This document shows, piece by piece, positions 40,621-50,297 of a stretch of DNA of 64,000 bases. The DNA is from Lishizhenia tianjinensis. GTDB taxonomy: Bacteria > Bacteroidota > Bacteroidia > Flavobacteriales_D > Crocinitomicaceae. The notes under the pieces are model-generated. The model did not search any database, had not been told where the DNA came from, and was given only the letters and a program-made list of their open reading frames with translations. The first letter of the stretch is position 1, and each line of letters begins with the position of its first letter. The stretch covers positions 21,561 to 85,560 of the forward strand of contig CALQIX020000015.1 in the NCBI GenBank assembly GCA_943330745.2, given 5' to 3'. Position numbers and translations under genes: made by a program.

Positions 40621-40647
40621 TTGCAAATGAATAAGTTTTTAACTTTA
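40621..40647 (+). promoter_or_regulatory. Near-consensus promoter of the permease gene
   Basis: TTG (40621-40623), 16-bp spacer, TAACTTTA (40640-40647), one base off TAnnTTTG. The box ends 4 nt before the ATG at 40652, again predicting a leaderless mRNA. Confidence 0.4.
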
Positions 40648-40651
40648 GACC

Positions 40652-41992
40652 ATGTCAACTTCACAAATAATTAAGCCCAAACTCGGCGTTTTTGATCTAA
40701 GCATTATTGTAATTAGCTTAGTGATCGGAATGGGGATATTTCGAACACCCTCCGAAGTAGCAACAAAGGCGGGGACCCCTGAGATCTTTTTTCTTGCATG
40801 GACAATCGGAGCAATAGTAAGTTTGTTTGGTGCATTAACCTTTGCTGAGATTGGTTCAAGGATACCAACCGCTGGTGGGTTTTATAAGTTGTTTTCAATT
40901 TGTTACAACCCTGTTTTTGCCTTTATGGTGAATTGGATTACCGTAATTTCGAATGCTGCTTCTACGGCTGCGGTAGCAATCATGGGGTCGGCTTATATTG
41001 CGCCAATCTTATTTCCGGGAATGCCAGAAGTTCAATCAACGTTGTTTGTTACAATTGGAACAGTTACTCTTTTGTTAATTATTAATTTATTAGGCATTCG
41101 GATTAGTTCAATGGTGTTAAATGGACTGATGTTAATTAAAATCGCCCTTATTTTATTATTGATAAGTTGTGTTTTTGTTGCAACAGGTGTTGATGCTCAT
41201 GCAATAACTCACTCACCCTTGCCTGTGGATGAAAACCCCTTAAAAGCATTTATTATGTGTTTCATTCCGGTTTTCTTTACCTATGGAGGGTATCAACATA
41301 CGATAAATTTTGGTAGCGATATTGCAAACCCATCTCGAACCCTTCCAAAATCGATTTTTATCGGTATTACTGTCATTTTAGTTTTGTACCTAGCTGTAAA
41401 TTTCAGTTATTTTTCAGTGCTGGGATTTGATCATTTGGCTAACACAAAAACTCTTGCTTCAGATATGATTGGTGTGCTTTTTGGAAAAACGGCTTCTGTT
41501 TTTTTATCATTAGTTATGTTTTTGGCAGTTATGGCCTATGTCAATGTTTCGATTTTAAGTAATCCGAGGGTATATTATGCAATGGCGCAAGATAAAGTAC
41601 TTCCTGGCATTTTTATGCGTGTTAATGCTAAAACACAAGTACAAGAAATTGGTGTGCTTGTGTTTTGTGGATTCATTTTTATAACCTTATTCTTTATGCA
41701 ATCTTTTCAGAAAATTCTGGAGTATGTGATGTTTTTTGATAGTATCAGCCTAATTGCTGCAGCGGGCGCCATATTTATCTTGCGTAAAAGAGCAAAGAAA
41801 AACGAAACAGACGAAAGTGGAATATTTAAGTTGAAATTGTATCCTTGGTTACCGGGAATTTATATTCTTGTTTATACATTGGTAAACATTAGTGTTTTTG
41901 TATCGAATAAGGAAGCATTTGGTTGGGGAGCGGTTTTATTTTTATCCGGATTTCCTCTTTTTTATTTAATTCGTAAAGCAATCAATACATAG
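40652..41992 (+). CDS. APC-family amino acid permease
   Basis: 446 residues with about 12 membrane helices. The first helix has VIGMGIFRTPSEVATKAG, the family's unwound substrate-binding helix (G-x-G-I-F), and later segments include FTYGGYQHTINFGSDIANPSRTLPKSI and NVSILSNPRVYYAMAQDKVLP, both standard for APC transporters. It should import or exchange an amino acid at the inner membrane; specificity is not predictable. A class V aminotransferase gene starts 6 bp downstream. Confidence 0.93.
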   Translation: MSTSQIIKPKLGVFDLSIIVISLVIGMGIFRTPSEVATKAGTPEIFFLAWTIGAIVSLFGALTFAEIGSRIPTAGGFYKLFSICYNPVFAFMVNWITVISNAASTAAVAIMGSAYIAPILFPGMPEVQSTLFVTIGTVTLLLIINLLGIRISSMVLNGLMLIKIALILLLISCVFVATGVDAHAITHSPLPVDENPLKAFIMCFIPVFFTYGGYQHTINFGSDIANPSRTLPKSIFIGITVILVLYLAVNFSYFSVLGFDHLANTKTLASDMIGVLFGKTASVFLSLVMFLAVMAYVNVSILSNPRVYYAMAQDKVLPGIFMRVNAKTQVQEIGVLVFCGFIFITLFFMQSFQKILEYVMFFDSISLIAAAGAIFILRKRAKKNETDESGIFKLKLYPWLPGIYILVYTLVNISVFVSNKEAFGWGAVLFLSGFPLFYLIRKAINT

Positions 41993-41998
41993 TATAGT

Positions 41999-43174
41999 AT
42001 GGCTGGAGATTTCAAAGATTTATTTTTACTCGATCCAACAATTACCTATTTAAATTTTGGATCCTTTGGTGCTTGTCCCAAACCCATTTTTGAAAAATAC
42101 CAAGAATGGCAATTGAGATTGGAACGAGAGCCCGTTCAATTCATCGTTCATGATGGGATAGAAGCATTAGCTGGTGTACGCCAATCACTAGGCGATTTTG
42201 TAGGTTGTGACGCCGACGATATAGTATTAGTAATAAATCCATCCTATGCAATAAATACCATCGCTAAATCACTTAAGTTAAGTCCTGGCGATGAAGTACT
42301 GACAACGAATCTTGAGTATGGTGCATGTGATCGAACGTGGGATTATTATTGTAATAGGGTGGGAGCAAAGTATGTGAAACAAACTATTGAACTTCCTATT
42401 CATTCCGTTTCATCCTTTATTGAACAGTTTTGGAAAGGATATTCGGATAGAACAAAAGCGATATTTATTAGTCAAATTACAAGTGCCACGGGTTTAATCT
42501 TGCCCGTAGCAGAAATTTGTGCTGAAGCCAAAAAACGCGGCCTACTCACGATTGTTGATGGCGCCCATGTTCCTGGACATATTCCTTTGGATTTAAGAAT
42601 GCTTCAAGCTGATGTTTATACAGGAGCTTGCCACAAATGGATGATGGCACCAAAAGGTTGCTCCTTTTTATATGTAAATAAAGAAAATCAGCATTGGGTT
42701 GATCCATTGCTAATCAGTTGGGGATTCCAAAGTGATTTTCCTTCTCATTCAAGGTTTATAGATTACCATCAAACAATTGGTACCAGGGATTTCTCTGCTT
42801 TCTTAACAGTTCCTGATTGTTTAGCGTTTCGTGAGAAATATAATTGGGAAGAGGTATCCAAAGAATGCCGTACCATGGTTCAACAAAATGCTAAGCGTTT
42901 CTGTGATTTAGTTGGTTCAGAGCCCTTATCGGAAATAAGTACTGATTTTATCGGTCAGCTATTTAGTATTCCCATAAAAACCAATGATCCTGTGAAATTG
43001 CAGCGTCGTTTGTTTGAGCATTACAAAATAGAAATACCTGTAGCCGTTCAAAATGGAAATGCGTATTTACGTTATTCTATTCAAGCGTTCAATAATCAAC
43101 GGGAATTAGATTATTTGTTTGGTTCAGTTATGGAACTTTTGAAGGAAGGCTATTTATTCAATTCGGGAAAATAA
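41999..43174 (+). CDS. PLP-dependent aminotransferase class V (isopenicillin-N-epimerase-like)
   Basis: 391 residues, fold type I. Visible: LDPTITYLNFGSFGACPKP at the start, DGAHVPGHIPLDLRMLQADVYTGACHKWMMAPKG with the PLP lysine in CHKW, and a late GTRDFSAFLTVPDCLAF. The combination resembles isopenicillin N epimerase-like and cysteine-desulfurase-related enzymes; the substrate is unknown. It is 6 bp downstream of the permease, hinting at a shared amino-acid substrate. Its 3' end overlaps the convergent DUF4340 gene by 25 bp. Confidence 0.88.
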   Translation: MAGDFKDLFLLDPTITYLNFGSFGACPKPIFEKYQEWQLRLEREPVQFIVHDGIEALAGVRQSLGDFVGCDADDIVLVINPSYAINTIAKSLKLSPGDEVLTTNLEYGACDRTWDYYCNRVGAKYVKQTIELPIHSVSSFIEQFWKGYSDRTKAIFISQITSATGLILPVAEICAEAKKRGLLTIVDGAHVPGHIPLDLRMLQADVYTGACHKWMMAPKGCSFLYVNKENQHWVDPLLISWGFQSDFPSHSRFIDYHQTIGTRDFSAFLTVPDCLAFREKYNWEEVSKECRTMVQQNAKRFCDLVGSEPLSEISTDFIGQLFSIPIKTNDPVKLQRRLFEHYKIEIPVAVQNGNAYLRYSIQAFNNQRELDYLFGSVMELLKEGYLFNSGK

Positions 43175-44169
43175 ACTTCTCCGAGTAAAATTGAGTTGAA
43201 TACAAAATATTGACATTTAACAAGGTCTTTGCCGTTTATTTCACACCAAAAATTATCCATGTCATCTGATGTCATTACTTCACCAAACTCACTTTTTTGC
43301 GGGTTTTTTGATTTAATTCTAAACATTCGGAGCTTTGTGGTGGTTCCATTTGTTTCTTTCAATGTCAGAATTGAAAATGGTTTACTTTTTTTGAGCGTCT
43401 CTACTTGGGATTTGTTTAATTCGTAGTTAGCCAAATTGTAATGGATTTTCTTGAAATTTTGTAAATACCTGAAAATCATTGTTGTGTCAGGGTTGCTTAA
43501 GGATTTACCTGTACTCAGTACTCGTGGAGTTTTAGATGAGTTTTCAATCCGAAAACTACGTTGTGGTTTTTCAAGGTTTTGAACATCAACACTTGCAATT
43601 TCTGATTGTTTGAGCTCAAATATTTTTGTACAAACCCATTTCCTTTTATCTGCAAAAAAACGTGGTTCAATAATTCCTCGAATATCTTTTAATTTCATAA
43701 TAACCGGTTGCTTGCTTTTCCCGTTTTTAGCAGTTTCCAAAAGCATGATTTGACCATAATGATCCTGTGATGCAGGTCCAATATACCACGTTTTATCCCA
43801 ATCACCTTCGCTGAAAATTTCTACTTTAACGTGTTGAGCGGTCATTACGTTAGTGAATTTCTTCACTGATTTTTCTGGTAAATACCCTTTAAACTCAATG
43901 TTTTTAAATGCTTGTAAAATCAAAAGCATATTGGTTTGTGCGATACACCCACCTGTGGCATCCGTCCAAATTTTACCATTTCTTTTTAAGGTTATTTTAT
44001 TTGAAAAGGCATCAGTGATTATGATTTTGTCTACTTTACTTGTATCTGAAATGCTAAAATCTAATAAATCTTTATCCGATTTCCCACTTCCTTTAACAAT
44101 TGAATAAGTGAAATATCCAAGAACGGCTAATAAAACAATTGAACTAGAAAGAATAATTAATTTTTTCAT
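43150..44169 (-). CDS. DUF4340 domain protein, probable third gene of the gldFG operon
   Basis: 339 residues with an N-terminal membrane anchor (LIILSSSIVLLAVLGYFTYSIV) and periplasmic beta-rich repeats typical of DUF4340 (KIIITDAFSNKITLKRNGKIWTDATGG; SVDVQNLEKPQRSFRIEN). The start lies 2 bp after the gldG stop, so it is cotranscribed with gldF and gldG. DUF4340 proteins occur beside GldG-like ABC components in other bacteria, which suggests an accessory periplasmic subunit. Its end overlaps the aminotransferase by 25 bp. Confidence 0.82.
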   Translation of the reverse strand: MKKLIILSSSIVLLAVLGYFTYSIVKGSGKSDKDLLDFSISDTSKVDKIIITDAFSNKITLKRNGKIWTDATGGCIAQTNMLLILQAFKNIEFKGYLPEKSVKKFTNVMTAQHVKVEIFSEGDWDKTWYIGPASQDHYGQIMLLETAKNGKSKQPVIMKLKDIRGIIEPRFFADKRKWVCTKIFELKQSEIASVDVQNLEKPQRSFRIENSSKTPRVLSTGKSLSNPDTTMIFRYLQNFKKIHYNLANYELNKSQVETLKKSKPFSILTLKETNGTTTKLRMFRIKSKNPQKSEFGEVMTSDDMDNFWCEINGKDLVKCQYFVFNSILLGEVYFPELNK

Positions 44170-44171
44170 AC

Positions 44172-45953
44172 TTAGTTTGGTTGAGCATATTTTCTTTTAC
44201 GCAGGTAATAAATTAAAAACCCAAGTAAAACGATGCTGCTAACAGGTACTAGAATATTTATAAGGCGCAACATATTAGCCTTCTTTTGAACTTTTTTCTT
44301 ATCAATCGGGCGCAGGTCTATTTGTTTGCTACGAATATCAATAATCGAGTTTTCCCCCATCATGTAATCCACTAAATTTTGAAGGAATTCTTGGTTTCCA
44401 AAAATTAATGGAACGTTCATTTCCACCAATTTTGGGTCGTATTTTAAGTCATTAATCCCAATCGGACGATACATGAATTTCCCATCCTTTGTTTGGGTTG
44501 AATCATATTCATTTTTTATCCATGAACCATTTCCGATAAGCACAACTTTTCCATCTTTACTGGCTGTATCTATGAATTTTGAATCTGGGTTGTTGGCGAA
44601 ATCATCTACAATTCTATTTTTAAAATGAGATTGGAACTTGCCTTCAACCAATCCTGCTAGACAAAGTTTGTTGTTTTTATCTTCAATATTTTCAACTAGT
44701 TTCGGATTGTCTTTCATCAAACGGGGCATTTCCAAGCTAATTATTGGTGCCATTCCCTGAGAGTTTGAGTTGGTTGAACTCGTTAAAATTGGAGATGCAG
44801 CAATGCCGGGTTGTTTTACAAACTCTATTCTACTAGCATATTTTAACAGAACTGGTTCAACATTTCTCGATGTGGGATGATCTGTTGGGCTTGCCATAAT
44901 ATAATAATACCAAGGAGCAAGCGAATTTTTTGCATAAGGAAATAACATCGGAGCACAATTGACGTCAAGTACATAATCGTCATGAAGTTTTAATCCGTAA
45001 TCGTAAAGCATTTTATCTAATCCAGTGTTTAATCTACTGGAATAAGTAACTCCTTTTGCCTTCAGTGAATCTGCATTGAAATCAAGCGCGTCAATAAAAC
45101 ACATGAGTTTACCACCACGCATTACAAATTGATCAATAACATAAAGATCTTTCATGCTAAATGCTTTTTTTGGTGCAGCTATAATTAAGCCGTCCAATTC
45201 GTCAAGGGCAGCAATAGAATCATTTATGCGAACATCTTTAATTTTGTAATACGGTTTTAGCAGTGACCGAGCGCGAATAGTCTGAGCATATGTCAGTTCT
45301 CCATGACCTTGCAAAAATCCGATTTTTGGTTTCGTTTTCTGAATAGACCTTCTTATTGAACTAATGATATTATATTCTAGATTGTTGATTGCTTGGTCAA
45401 TGATTTCTGTCATTTCGTTAAGCGAAATCGGTTTACCACTTTGAGATCCTGGTAGAAATTGAATGGTATTAACGGTAGTTCCACCATAATCAATTGTCGC
45501 CCCTGGCCATAAAAGCAATTGATTTTGAGACCCATCCTTCATGTATGAAAGATCTAACGGAATAATTCCCTTTCCTTGATCGTACAAATTTTTAAAAAGT
45601 TCTTTTTTTTCTTCTTCAGATCCTTTGTTTGGGTCGATAAAAATATATTCAATACGATCACCAACAATGGATTTGAATTCCTTAAGTCTATCTTCAAGAG
45701 TGGTTCTGAATAATCTAATTTCAGCAGGTAAATTCCCATCGAGGTATATTTTGATACTTAACCGATTTTCGAAATTGTTTTTATTTTTTAAAAATTGAAT
45801 GGTACCATCAGAAAGGGAATAACGTTGATCCGAAGTGGTATCAATTCTAAAGTAAAGGTAAGCTCCAAGTATGTTTACAATAATTAACCCGATTGCTAAT
45901 ACCCCTAAAAAGGTCCAATTATAAAAGCGATCTGTATATTTCTTTATATTCAT
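44172..45953 (-). CDS. gldG: Gliding motility ABC transporter auxiliary protein GldG
   Basis: 593 residues. N-terminal helix WTFLGVLAIGLIIVNILGAYLYFRID, then a large periplasmic domain with SLSDGTIQFLKNKNNFENRLSIKIYLDGNLPAEIR, IGFLQGHGELTYAQT and GGKLMCFIDALDF, and a C-terminal helix INILVPVSSIVLLGFLIYYLRKRKY. This layout matches GldG, which with GldF and the ATPase GldA forms an ABC complex required for gliding in some Flavobacteriia. The gldA gene is not in the window. Confidence 0.93.
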   Translation of the reverse strand: MNIKKYTDRFYNWTFLGVLAIGLIIVNILGAYLYFRIDTTSDQRYSLSDGTIQFLKNKNNFENRLSIKIYLDGNLPAEIRLFRTTLEDRLKEFKSIVGDRIEYIFIDPNKGSEEEKKELFKNLYDQGKGIIPLDLSYMKDGSQNQLLLWPGATIDYGGTTVNTIQFLPGSQSGKPISLNEMTEIIDQAINNLEYNIISSIRRSIQKTKPKIGFLQGHGELTYAQTIRARSLLKPYYKIKDVRINDSIAALDELDGLIIAAPKKAFSMKDLYVIDQFVMRGGKLMCFIDALDFNADSLKAKGVTYSSRLNTGLDKMLYDYGLKLHDDYVLDVNCAPMLFPYAKNSLAPWYYYIMASPTDHPTSRNVEPVLLKYASRIEFVKQPGIAASPILTSSTNSNSQGMAPIISLEMPRLMKDNPKLVENIEDKNNKLCLAGLVEGKFQSHFKNRIVDDFANNPDSKFIDTASKDGKVVLIGNGSWIKNEYDSTQTKDGKFMYRPIGINDLKYDPKLVEMNVPLIFGNQEFLQNLVDYMMGENSIIDIRSKQIDLRPIDKKKVQKKANMLRLINILVPVSSIVLLGFLIYYLRKRKYAQPN

Positions 45954-45954
45954 G

Positions 45955-46686
45955 TTATTTCCTATATGATTTTAAAACAGTCATAGCTGAAAAAAGGAAA
46001 AATCCAATTAAACTGATAAAATAAACTAAATCACTCGTGTCGATTACACCTTTTTTGATCGAATCATAATGTATTGTCATTCCAAATGCGCGAACGATTG
46101 TGTCAAATTTCCCCATTAAGTTGTAGGATCCCAGTAAATTAAATCCATCATAAAATAGCCAGCACAAAAACATAGATAGAATAAACGCTACAATTTGACT
46201 CGAGGTAATTGAAGAAGCAAAAATACCAATGGAAATAAATGAGGCGCCTAAGAGCACCAACCCAATGTAGGAAGTAATGGTAGCGCCTGTATCAATTATT
46301 CCCACAGGATCTCCCAAATAGTACATCGTAAAATAATATACCAAGGTGGGAGCCAACGCAATCAAGAGTAAGGTAACAGATGCCGCATATTTAGCTAGTA
46401 AAATCTGTATATCAGAAATGGGCCTCGTAAACAATAGTTCAATGGTTCCGGTACGTTTCTCTTCGGCAATTGAACGCATGGTAATTGCGGGAATTAAAAT
46501 AAGAAAAATGATGGGAGAAAGATTGAAAAATGGTATCAAATCTGCCTCAACCCCTTCCAGCAAGTTGGTGTTGTAAGAGATAACCCAGTGAAATAATCCA
46601 GATGCAATGAGATAAATTAAAATGAATACATATCCAATGATGGAGCTTAAAAAACTCTTTATTTCCTTTAGATAAAGTGCCAGCAT
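45955..46686 (-). CDS. gldF: Gliding motility ABC transporter permease GldF
   Basis: 243-residue, six-helix ABC-2-type permease. The start MLALYLKEIKSFLSSIIGYVF and the cytoplasmic loop TMRSIAEEKRTGTIELLFTRPISDIQILLAKY are the ABC-2/GldF signature. It precedes gldG by 1 bp. A -7 box TAACTTTG lies 19 bp upstream of the start, so gldF, gldG and the DUF4340 gene form one unit. Confidence 0.95.
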   Translation of the reverse strand: MLALYLKEIKSFLSSIIGYVFILIYLIASGLFHWVISYNTNLLEGVEADLIPFFNLSPIIFLILIPAITMRSIAEEKRTGTIELLFTRPISDIQILLAKYAASVTLLLIALAPTLVYYFTMYYLGDPVGIIDTGATITSYIGLVLLGASFISIGIFASSITSSQIVAFILSMFLCWLFYDGFNLLGSYNLMGKFDTIVRAFGMTIHYDSIKKGVIDTSDLVYFISLIGFFLFSAMTVLKSYRK

Positions 46687-46705
46687 AGGGTATAAAATTA
46701 AAATT

Positions 46706-46713
46706 CAAAGTTA
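46706..46713 (-). promoter_or_regulatory. -7 box of the gldF-gldG-DUF4340 operon
   Basis: Reads TAACTTTG on the minus strand, a TAnnTTTG match, 19 bp upstream of the gldF ATG. It is the same octamer as the gldB promoter's -7 box. No TTG at the expected -33 position. Confidence 0.45.
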
Positions 46714-46867
46714 AGAGTTACGAATGACATAAAATCATTATTAAACTCGACTTCTATGAAGTTTTAAACGAAGAATTTAACAATTTGAGGTGTAGGCCAA
46801 ACTTAATGGTTGCGAAATTTCTGTTTCACTTTGAAAAATAATACTTTTTGCTCTCTCGGTTCGGTAC

Positions 46868-47851
46868 TTAAAATGCAGGTTTTACAGGTGAGTTTTGTAA
46901 AATCGTATCAATTTTCTCCATTACTTCATCTGTTAACATTTCCTTGGCTTCAATTGCTTTTAAATTTTCTACAAGTTGCTGTTCTTTACTTGCTCCCAAA
47001 ATAACGGTGCTCACGTGGGGGTTTTTCAAGCACCAAGCTAGGCTCATTACCGGCAAATTTAAATTTAAATCCTTGGCTAACTGTGTTAGTTTTTTCACTT
47101 TTTCTATTCGTTCTGCAGTAAAATTCTTGTCTTTTAACCAGTCCAGTCCTTCCATGCCCAAACGGGTATCTGCTGGAAACGAATCATTGTATTTACCAGA
47201 TAATATACCACTTGCTAATGGCGACCAAACCGTTGTTCCAAGCCCAACAGTTTTATACATTTGAGAGAATTCAACTTCAATTTTGTCTCGACAGAACATA
47301 TTGTATTCCGGTTGCTCAACAATAGGTCCAATTAAGTGGTTGTGCTTTGCGAACATATGAGCCTCCATAATTTCTTGCGCACTCCATTCTGAGGTTCCCC
47401 AGTAAAGTATCTTTCCCTGCAATACCAATTGGTGCATTGACCAAACCGTCTCTTCTATTGGCGTTTGCTTGTCTGGTCTGTGGCATAAAAATAAATCCAA
47501 ATAATCGAGTTGAAATCTTTTCAATGCTTGATTACACCCTTCCATAATGTGCTTTCTGCTAAGTCCTTTTTGCGTAGGTAATTGACCACCAGTCCCAAAA
47601 AAAACTTTACTACTAACTAAATAGGTATCCCTAGACCAATTTTTCTTTTTTAGGATTGAACCCATAACAATTTCGCTCTGTCCACGAGCATAAATTTCAG
47701 CATTGTCAAAAAAATTGATTCCGTTTTCATAGGCAATATCCATTAATTTTTCTGCAACATCATCCCCAATTTGTTTCCCAAAAGTTAGCCATGAGCCTAA
47801 TGAAAGCCTACTAATTTGTAATCCGGATTTCCCTAAGTTATTATATTCCAT
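46868..47851 (-). CDS. Aldo/keto reductase (KCNAB/YghZ-like)
   Basis: 327 residues, AKR fold. Catalytic tetrad: Asp and Tyr in FFDNAEIYARGQSE, Lys in LVSSKVFFGTGG, and His in DLFLCHRPD. The NADPH-binding tail has STVILGASKEQQLVENLKAI. The sequence start YNNLGKSGLQISRLSLGSW and YNMFCRDKIE recall voltage-gated potassium channel beta-subunit-type reductases, which act on small carbonyls. It lies 5 bp after an MBL-rhodanese gene in a five-gene minus-strand run. Confidence 0.93.
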   Translation of the reverse strand: MEYNNLGKSGLQISRLSLGSWLTFGKQIGDDVAEKLMDIAYENGINFFDNAEIYARGQSEIVMGSILKKKNWSRDTYLVSSKVFFGTGGQLPTQKGLSRKHIMEGCNQALKRFQLDYLDLFLCHRPDKQTPIEETVWSMHQLVLQGKILYWGTSEWSAQEIMEAHMFAKHNHLIGPIVEQPEYNMFCRDKIEVEFSQMYKTVGLGTTVWSPLASGILSGKYNDSFPADTRLGMEGLDWLKDKNFTAERIEKVKKLTQLAKDLNLNLPVMSLAWCLKNPHVSTVILGASKEQQLVENLKAIEAKEMLTDEVMEKIDTILQNSPVKPAF

Positions 47852-47856
47852 TATGT

Positions 47857-49266
47857 TTAGTTAAGTGTTGATGGACAAACAAAATTTGTTCGTTTAATGT
47901 TCGTTTTTGAAATTGCGGAATATCCTCCAATTACATCTTTCACTTGGTCGTATCCACGGGATTTTAAGATGGAAGCGGCGATAATACTACGATATCCACC
48001 TGCGCAATGAATCGTAAAGGCTTCGTTTTTAGGGAATTCAGTCATGTTTTCATTGATGTAGTCTAAAGGTAAACTCGGTACATTTTCAATGTGTTCCGCT
48101 TCATATTCCCCTGGTTTACGCACGTCAAAAACGAATGATTTGTTTTCAAGTTCTTTTTCTAACTCCTCAGGAGTAACTCGTTCAATTCTATCTAATTGAT
48201 TCCCCGCATTTTTCCATGTATTTATTCCATCTTCTAAATATCCCAAAACGTGATCATATCCTACACGGGCCAATCGTTTTATAGTTTCTTCTGTTTTATC
48301 TCGATCAGTAATTAAGACAATTTTTTGGTTAATATCAGGTATTAATGCTCCTACCCATGGTGCAAATTGTCCCTCAAGACCTATGCTTATACTTCCCGGT
48401 ATAAAAGAACTTGCAAAATCAGAAGCCGTCCGAGTGTCAAGTAGCAAAACTTCAGAATCTTTCATTAGTTCTTCAAATTCACTTAGCGAAAGTGCTTTCA
48501 TGCCTCGATTAAGAACGGTTTCATATGATTCGTAACCCGATTTGTTTAACGTAACATTCATTCCAAAGTAGGATGGAGGAGGTAAAAGTCCGTTGGTAAC
48601 CTCATGAATAAATTCATTTTCAGTCATTCCTTGCCGTAAGGCATAATTGGTTTTTTTCTGATTACCAAGCGTATCCGTTGTTTCTTTCGACATGTTTTTC
48701 CCGCATGCGCTTCCCGCTCCATGTGCTGGATATACCGTTATGGAATCAGGTAAGGTCATGATTTTTGTGCGCAAGGATTTAAAAAGCAAACCTGCTAATT
48801 CTTCCTGCGTCATAGATGCCGACTTTTGTGCTAAATCAGGCCTTCCAACATCACCAATAAATAAAGTATCACCCGAGAATAGGGCGTGTTCCTTGCCATT
48901 TTCATCAAACAATAGGTAACAACTAGATTCCATAGTATGCCCCGGTGTATGCAATACTTTAATGCTGATTTTTCCTACTTTCAATACCTCACCATCAGAT
49001 GCAATATGAACAGGATAGGATGGATTGGCATTAGGTCCATAAACAATTGTTGCTCCCGTTTCCTTGGATAAATCCAAATGACCACTAACAAAATCGGCAT
49101 GAAAATGTGTTTCCAAAATATATTTGATTGCAACACCATCTTGAGTTGCGCGATTGATATATGGTTGTGTCTCTCGGAGAGGATCGATAATTACTGCTTC
49201 ATTTTCTGATACAATATAATAAGCTCCTTGTGCAAGACAACCTGTATAAATTTGTTCTATTTTCAT
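47857..49266 (-). CDS. MBL-fold hydrolase with two rhodanese domains
   Basis: 469 residues. The N-terminal metallo-beta-lactamase domain has the metal motif THFHADFVSGH, then HTPGHTMESSCYLLF and FSGDTLFIGDVGRPDL, matching persulfide dioxygenase (ETHE1/BaeB)-type enzymes. Two rhodanese modules follow: the first (LLLDTRTASDFASSFIPGSI ... LITDRDKTEETI) lacks the catalytic Cys, and the second (VFDVRKPGEYEAEHI ... IHCAGGYRS) keeps it. The whole suggests oxidation of sulfane sulfur (H2S detoxification). It starts 4 bp after the upstream glycosyltransferase. Confidence 0.92.
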   Translation of the reverse strand: MKIEQIYTGCLAQGAYYIVSENEAVIIDPLRETQPYINRATQDGVAIKYILETHFHADFVSGHLDLSKETGATIVYGPNANPSYPVHIASDGEVLKVGKISIKVLHTPGHTMESSCYLLFDENGKEHALFSGDTLFIGDVGRPDLAQKSASMTQEELAGLLFKSLRTKIMTLPDSITVYPAHGAGSACGKNMSKETTDTLGNQKKTNYALRQGMTENEFIHEVTNGLLPPPSYFGMNVTLNKSGYESYETVLNRGMKALSLSEFEELMKDSEVLLLDTRTASDFASSFIPGSISIGLEGQFAPWVGALIPDINQKIVLITDRDKTEETIKRLARVGYDHVLGYLEDGINTWKNAGNQLDRIERVTPEELEKELENKSFVFDVRKPGEYEAEHIENVPSLPLDYINENMTEFPKNEAFTIHCAGGYRSIIAASILKSRGYDQVKDVIGGYSAISKTNIKRTNFVCPSTLN

Positions 49267-49270
49267 CTTA

Positions 49271-50296
49271 TTAATTTCCTGGTTTCATTTTCTGCTGATT
49301 TAAATCTGAAAAAGTTTTTGTTCTCTGAATAAAATTAGCCCAAAGAATACTACCAGAGTATATTCCTTTTGGCTTTTTTTTATATTTTTTTAATGCTCTT
49401 CTTTTTTGATACATTTTTGAAAAGTTGGTATAAATTGCCACATGAGCCAAAAAAACTACCCAAAAGAATTTCCATTTTCCTTCAATTAAGAATTTTATTG
49501 CCGCAATTCCATCCAACGCCATTCTTCTCAATAATTTTGGTATTAAAAAACCGGGATGGTTCTTTATGAGCATAAATAAATTGTTTCGAAAGTTTAAATA
49601 TAGTTTCGTTGGTGATTCATATCCCATCGTTCCTCCTCCTAGGTGATAAACGGTTGATGAAGGAATTACTTTAAATTCTAATCCAGATCGTTGAATACGC
49701 CAGCACAGATCTATTTCTTCCATGTGAGCAAAGAAATCTGAATCAAACCCATTCATTTCCCTGAAAACAGAATTTCGAATCATAAAGGCGGCTCCAGATA
49801 CCCAAAAAACGGTCGATTCTGTTTCGTATTGTCCTGAATCAACTTCAATATCATTAAATAATCTACCCCTACAAAAAGGAAAATAATCAACATCAATAAA
49901 TCCACCACAGGCTCCTGCATGTTCGAATGAATCTCGGTTTTGAAACGATTTTATTTTGGGCTGACAACCCGCAATGGCTGTGTTTTGCATCGACGTGATT
50001 AACGGAAGAAGCCAATTTTCGGTTACCTCCACATCGCTATTTAATAATACAACCAAATCTTCCGAGATGGATAACATTCCTTGATTATATCCCCCCGCAA
50101 AACCATAATTTGATTCATTAATGATGATCTCTATTTGTGGATAATTTGACCGGATAAATGACACAGATTTATCAGTAGATCCGTTATCAATTACATAAAT
50201 TTTGGCTGAATCTGAATGTTTTGAGACGGATGGAAGAAATTGTTCCAAATGATCTTTACCGTTGAAATTCAAAATTGCAATTGCAACAGTTTCCAT
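49271..50296 (-). CDS. Family 2 glycosyltransferase (rhamnosyltransferase-like)
   Basis: 341 residues from ATG 50296, which falls 1 bp after the GWxTD gene's stop; an in-frame upstream extension lies inside that gene. The GT-A core has VAIAILNFNGKDHLEQFLPS, VIDNGSTDKS, SNYGFAGGYNQG, LLNSDVEVTENWL and the acceptor-site HMEEIDLCWRIQRSG. A C-terminal hydrophobic segment (FWVVFLAHVAIYTNF) could anchor it to the membrane. It probably adds a sugar in cell-surface polysaccharide synthesis; donor and acceptor are unknown. Confidence 0.92.
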   Translation of the reverse strand: METVAIAILNFNGKDHLEQFLPSVSKHSDSAKIYVIDNGSTDKSVSFIRSNYPQIEIIINESNYGFAGGYNQGMLSISEDLVVLLNSDVEVTENWLLPLITSMQNTAIAGCQPKIKSFQNRDSFEHAGACGGFIDVDYFPFCRGRLFNDIEVDSGQYETESTVFWVSGAAFMIRNSVFREMNGFDSDFFAHMEEIDLCWRIQRSGLEFKVIPSSTVYHLGGGTMGYESPTKLYLNFRNNLFMLIKNHPGFLIPKLLRRMALDGIAAIKFLIEGKWKFFWVVFLAHVAIYTNFSKMYQKRRALKKYKKKPKGIYSGSILWANFIQRTKTFSDLNQQKMKPGN

Positions 50297-50297
50297 A

